The notes under the pieces: generated by a model
Databases searched by the model: none
Told to the model about the DNA's origin: nothing
Seen by the model: the letters and a program-made list of their open reading frames with translations, nothing else
Translations under genes and position numbers: made by a program
Part shown: positions 63,353 to 64,000 of the stretch, piece after piece
Position numbering within the stretch: the first letter of the stretch is position 1
Layout: every line of letters starts with the position of its first letter
Source: Dongia sedimenti
GTDB lineage: Bacteria > Pseudomonadota > Alphaproteobacteria > Dongiales > Dongiaceae
Assembly (NCBI GenBank): GCA_030715195.1
Contig: JAUYVI010000006.1
Coordinates: 434,001-498,000, forward strand
Direction: 5' to 3'
DNA length: 64,000 nt

Positions 63353-64000
63353 CTAAGCCCGCCAGACCGAGCCTTTTGAAAACTCATGCGCATCCAAGCT
63401 CTTCGGCTTCATCTCGATGCTGTAGCCCGGAAGCTTCGGCGGCATGTACCGACCGTTCTTGATCACCACCGGATCGACGAAGTGCTCGTGCAGGTGATCG
63501 ACATATTCCAGCACCGGGTCCTCGAACGTCGCTGAGACGCTGATGTAATCGATCATCGCGAGGTGCTGCACGTATTCGCAGAGGCCCACGCCGCCGGCAT
63601 GCGGGCAGACGGGGATGCCGAACTTCTTTGCCATCAGGATCACCGAGAGGATCTCGTTGACCCCGCCCATCCGGCAGGAATCGATCTGGCAGAAGTCGAT
63701 CGCCTCGGCCTGCATCAGCTGCTTGAACACCACGCGGTTCTGGCAGGCCTCGCCGGTCGCGACGCCGATGCCGAGCGGCTTCACCGCCTTGCGCACCGCG
63801 GCATGGCCCAGCACGTCATCGGGGCTGGTCGGCTCCTCGATCCAGAGCGGCTTCCACGGCGCCAATTCCTTCACCCATGCGATCGCCTGGCCGACATCCC
63901 AGATCTGGTTGGCGTCGATCATCAGGAACCGGTCCGGCCCGATCTCCTCGCGCACGATGGCGCAGCGCTTCTTGTCGTCGGCCAGATCGCGCCCGACCTT
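63353..64000 (-). CDS. fucD: L-fuconate dehydratase, C-terminal part (cut by the window edge)
   Basis: The last 215 or so residues of an enolase-superfamily acid-sugar dehydratase; the 5' part lies beyond the right edge. Visible features are the catalytic-lysine region beginning KVGRDLADD at the edge, the first metal ligand in LMIDANQIWDV, the second in IEEPTSPDD, the third in ATGEACQNR, and the general-base segment CPHAGGVGLCEYVQHL. The run VLEYVDHLHEHF and the end PGYSIEMKPKSLDAHEF are typical of L-fuconate dehydratase. It would act in L-fucose or related sugar acid breakdown. The mandelate-racemase family contains other acid-sugar dehydratases, but this one matches fuconate dehydratase best. 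Confidence 0.88.
   Translation of the reverse strand, partial: KVGRDLADDKKRCAIVREEIGPDRFLMIDANQIWDVGQAIAWVKELAPWKPLWIEEPTSPDDVLGHAAVRKAVKPLGIGVATGEACQNRVVFKQLMQAEAIDFCQIDSCRMGGVNEILSVILMAKKFGIPVCPHAGGVGLCEYVQHLAMIDYISVSATFEDPVLEYVDHLHEHFVDPVVIKNGRYMPPKLPGYSIEMKPKSLDAHEFSKGSVWRA

Overview
The window is about two-thirds G+C, tightly packed, and has the gene content of an alphaproteobacterium. Pointers are a PetP/PetR-like MarR and OmpR-type regulator pair beside an EnvZ-like kinase, a CobW/CobN-containing cobalamin cluster, and LapA/BapA-style RTX adhesins. An order such as Rhodospirillales is plausible, but I cannot fix the genus from sequence alone. No rRNA, tRNA, transposase, phage gene or CRISPR array was seen.

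Layout. (1) 1-8.9 kb holds housekeeping and regulation: CsaA, a degenerate receiver-domain protein, an EnvZ-like kinase with its OmpR-type regulator, a MarR regulator, IlvE, a TerC membrane protein, MoaE/MoaD, an ArsC-like reductase, a YeiH-type permease and a LysR regulator. (2) 8.98-31.9 kb is a cobalamin cluster. It opens with a B12 riboswitch and runs cobU, cobW, cobN, cobO, cobQ, (cobD reversed), cbiX, cobH, cobL, cobI, a cbiG-cobJ fusion, an unknown secreted protein, cobM, an MFS carrier, (cobK and cbiD reversed), cobA, cobB and a second MFS carrier. The enzymes CbiX, CbiD and CbiG belong to the early-cobalt (anaerobic-type) route, yet the large late-chelatase subunit CobN is also present; cobG, cobF, cobS and cobT are not in the window. 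Two copies of an 89-bp palindromic element sit directly in front of cobN and cobB. (3) 32.0-47.5 kb is a cell-surface locus: two tandem secreted caspase-like proteins followed by two giant RTX proteins (1827 and 2266 residues). Both giants carry an N-terminal retention-like module ending in a TAAG motif, the sequence that the periplasmic protease LapG cuts in LapA. The first has a DUF642-like domain inside one of its repeats. The second has a von Willebrand A domain and a pair of 680-bp internal repeats that differ at only three positions by eye. (4) 47.6-53.9 kb holds a phosphomannomutase/phosphoglucomutase and a macA-macB-tolC-type tripartite efflux operon. (5) 53.9-64 kb holds a 1086-residue zinc-ribbon/adenylate cyclase/ATPase/TPR protein, a PfkB sugar kinase, a TetR regulator, a PaoABC-type molybdenum aldehyde oxidoreductase and the 3' part of an L-fuconate dehydratase gene that runs off the right edge.

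How the genes may work together: the cobalamin genes account for most steps from uroporphyrinogen III to cobinamide activation. MoaD/MoaE could help supply cofactor to the Pao oxidoreductase. The caspase-like pair and the two adhesins look like an envelope/biofilm module; the adhesins should leave through a type I exporter that is not encoded here, since MacAB is not the usual exporter for RTX proteins. The least explained parts are the caspase/adhesin locus, the mixed cobalt chemistry and the low-G+C secreted gene inside the cobalamin operon.
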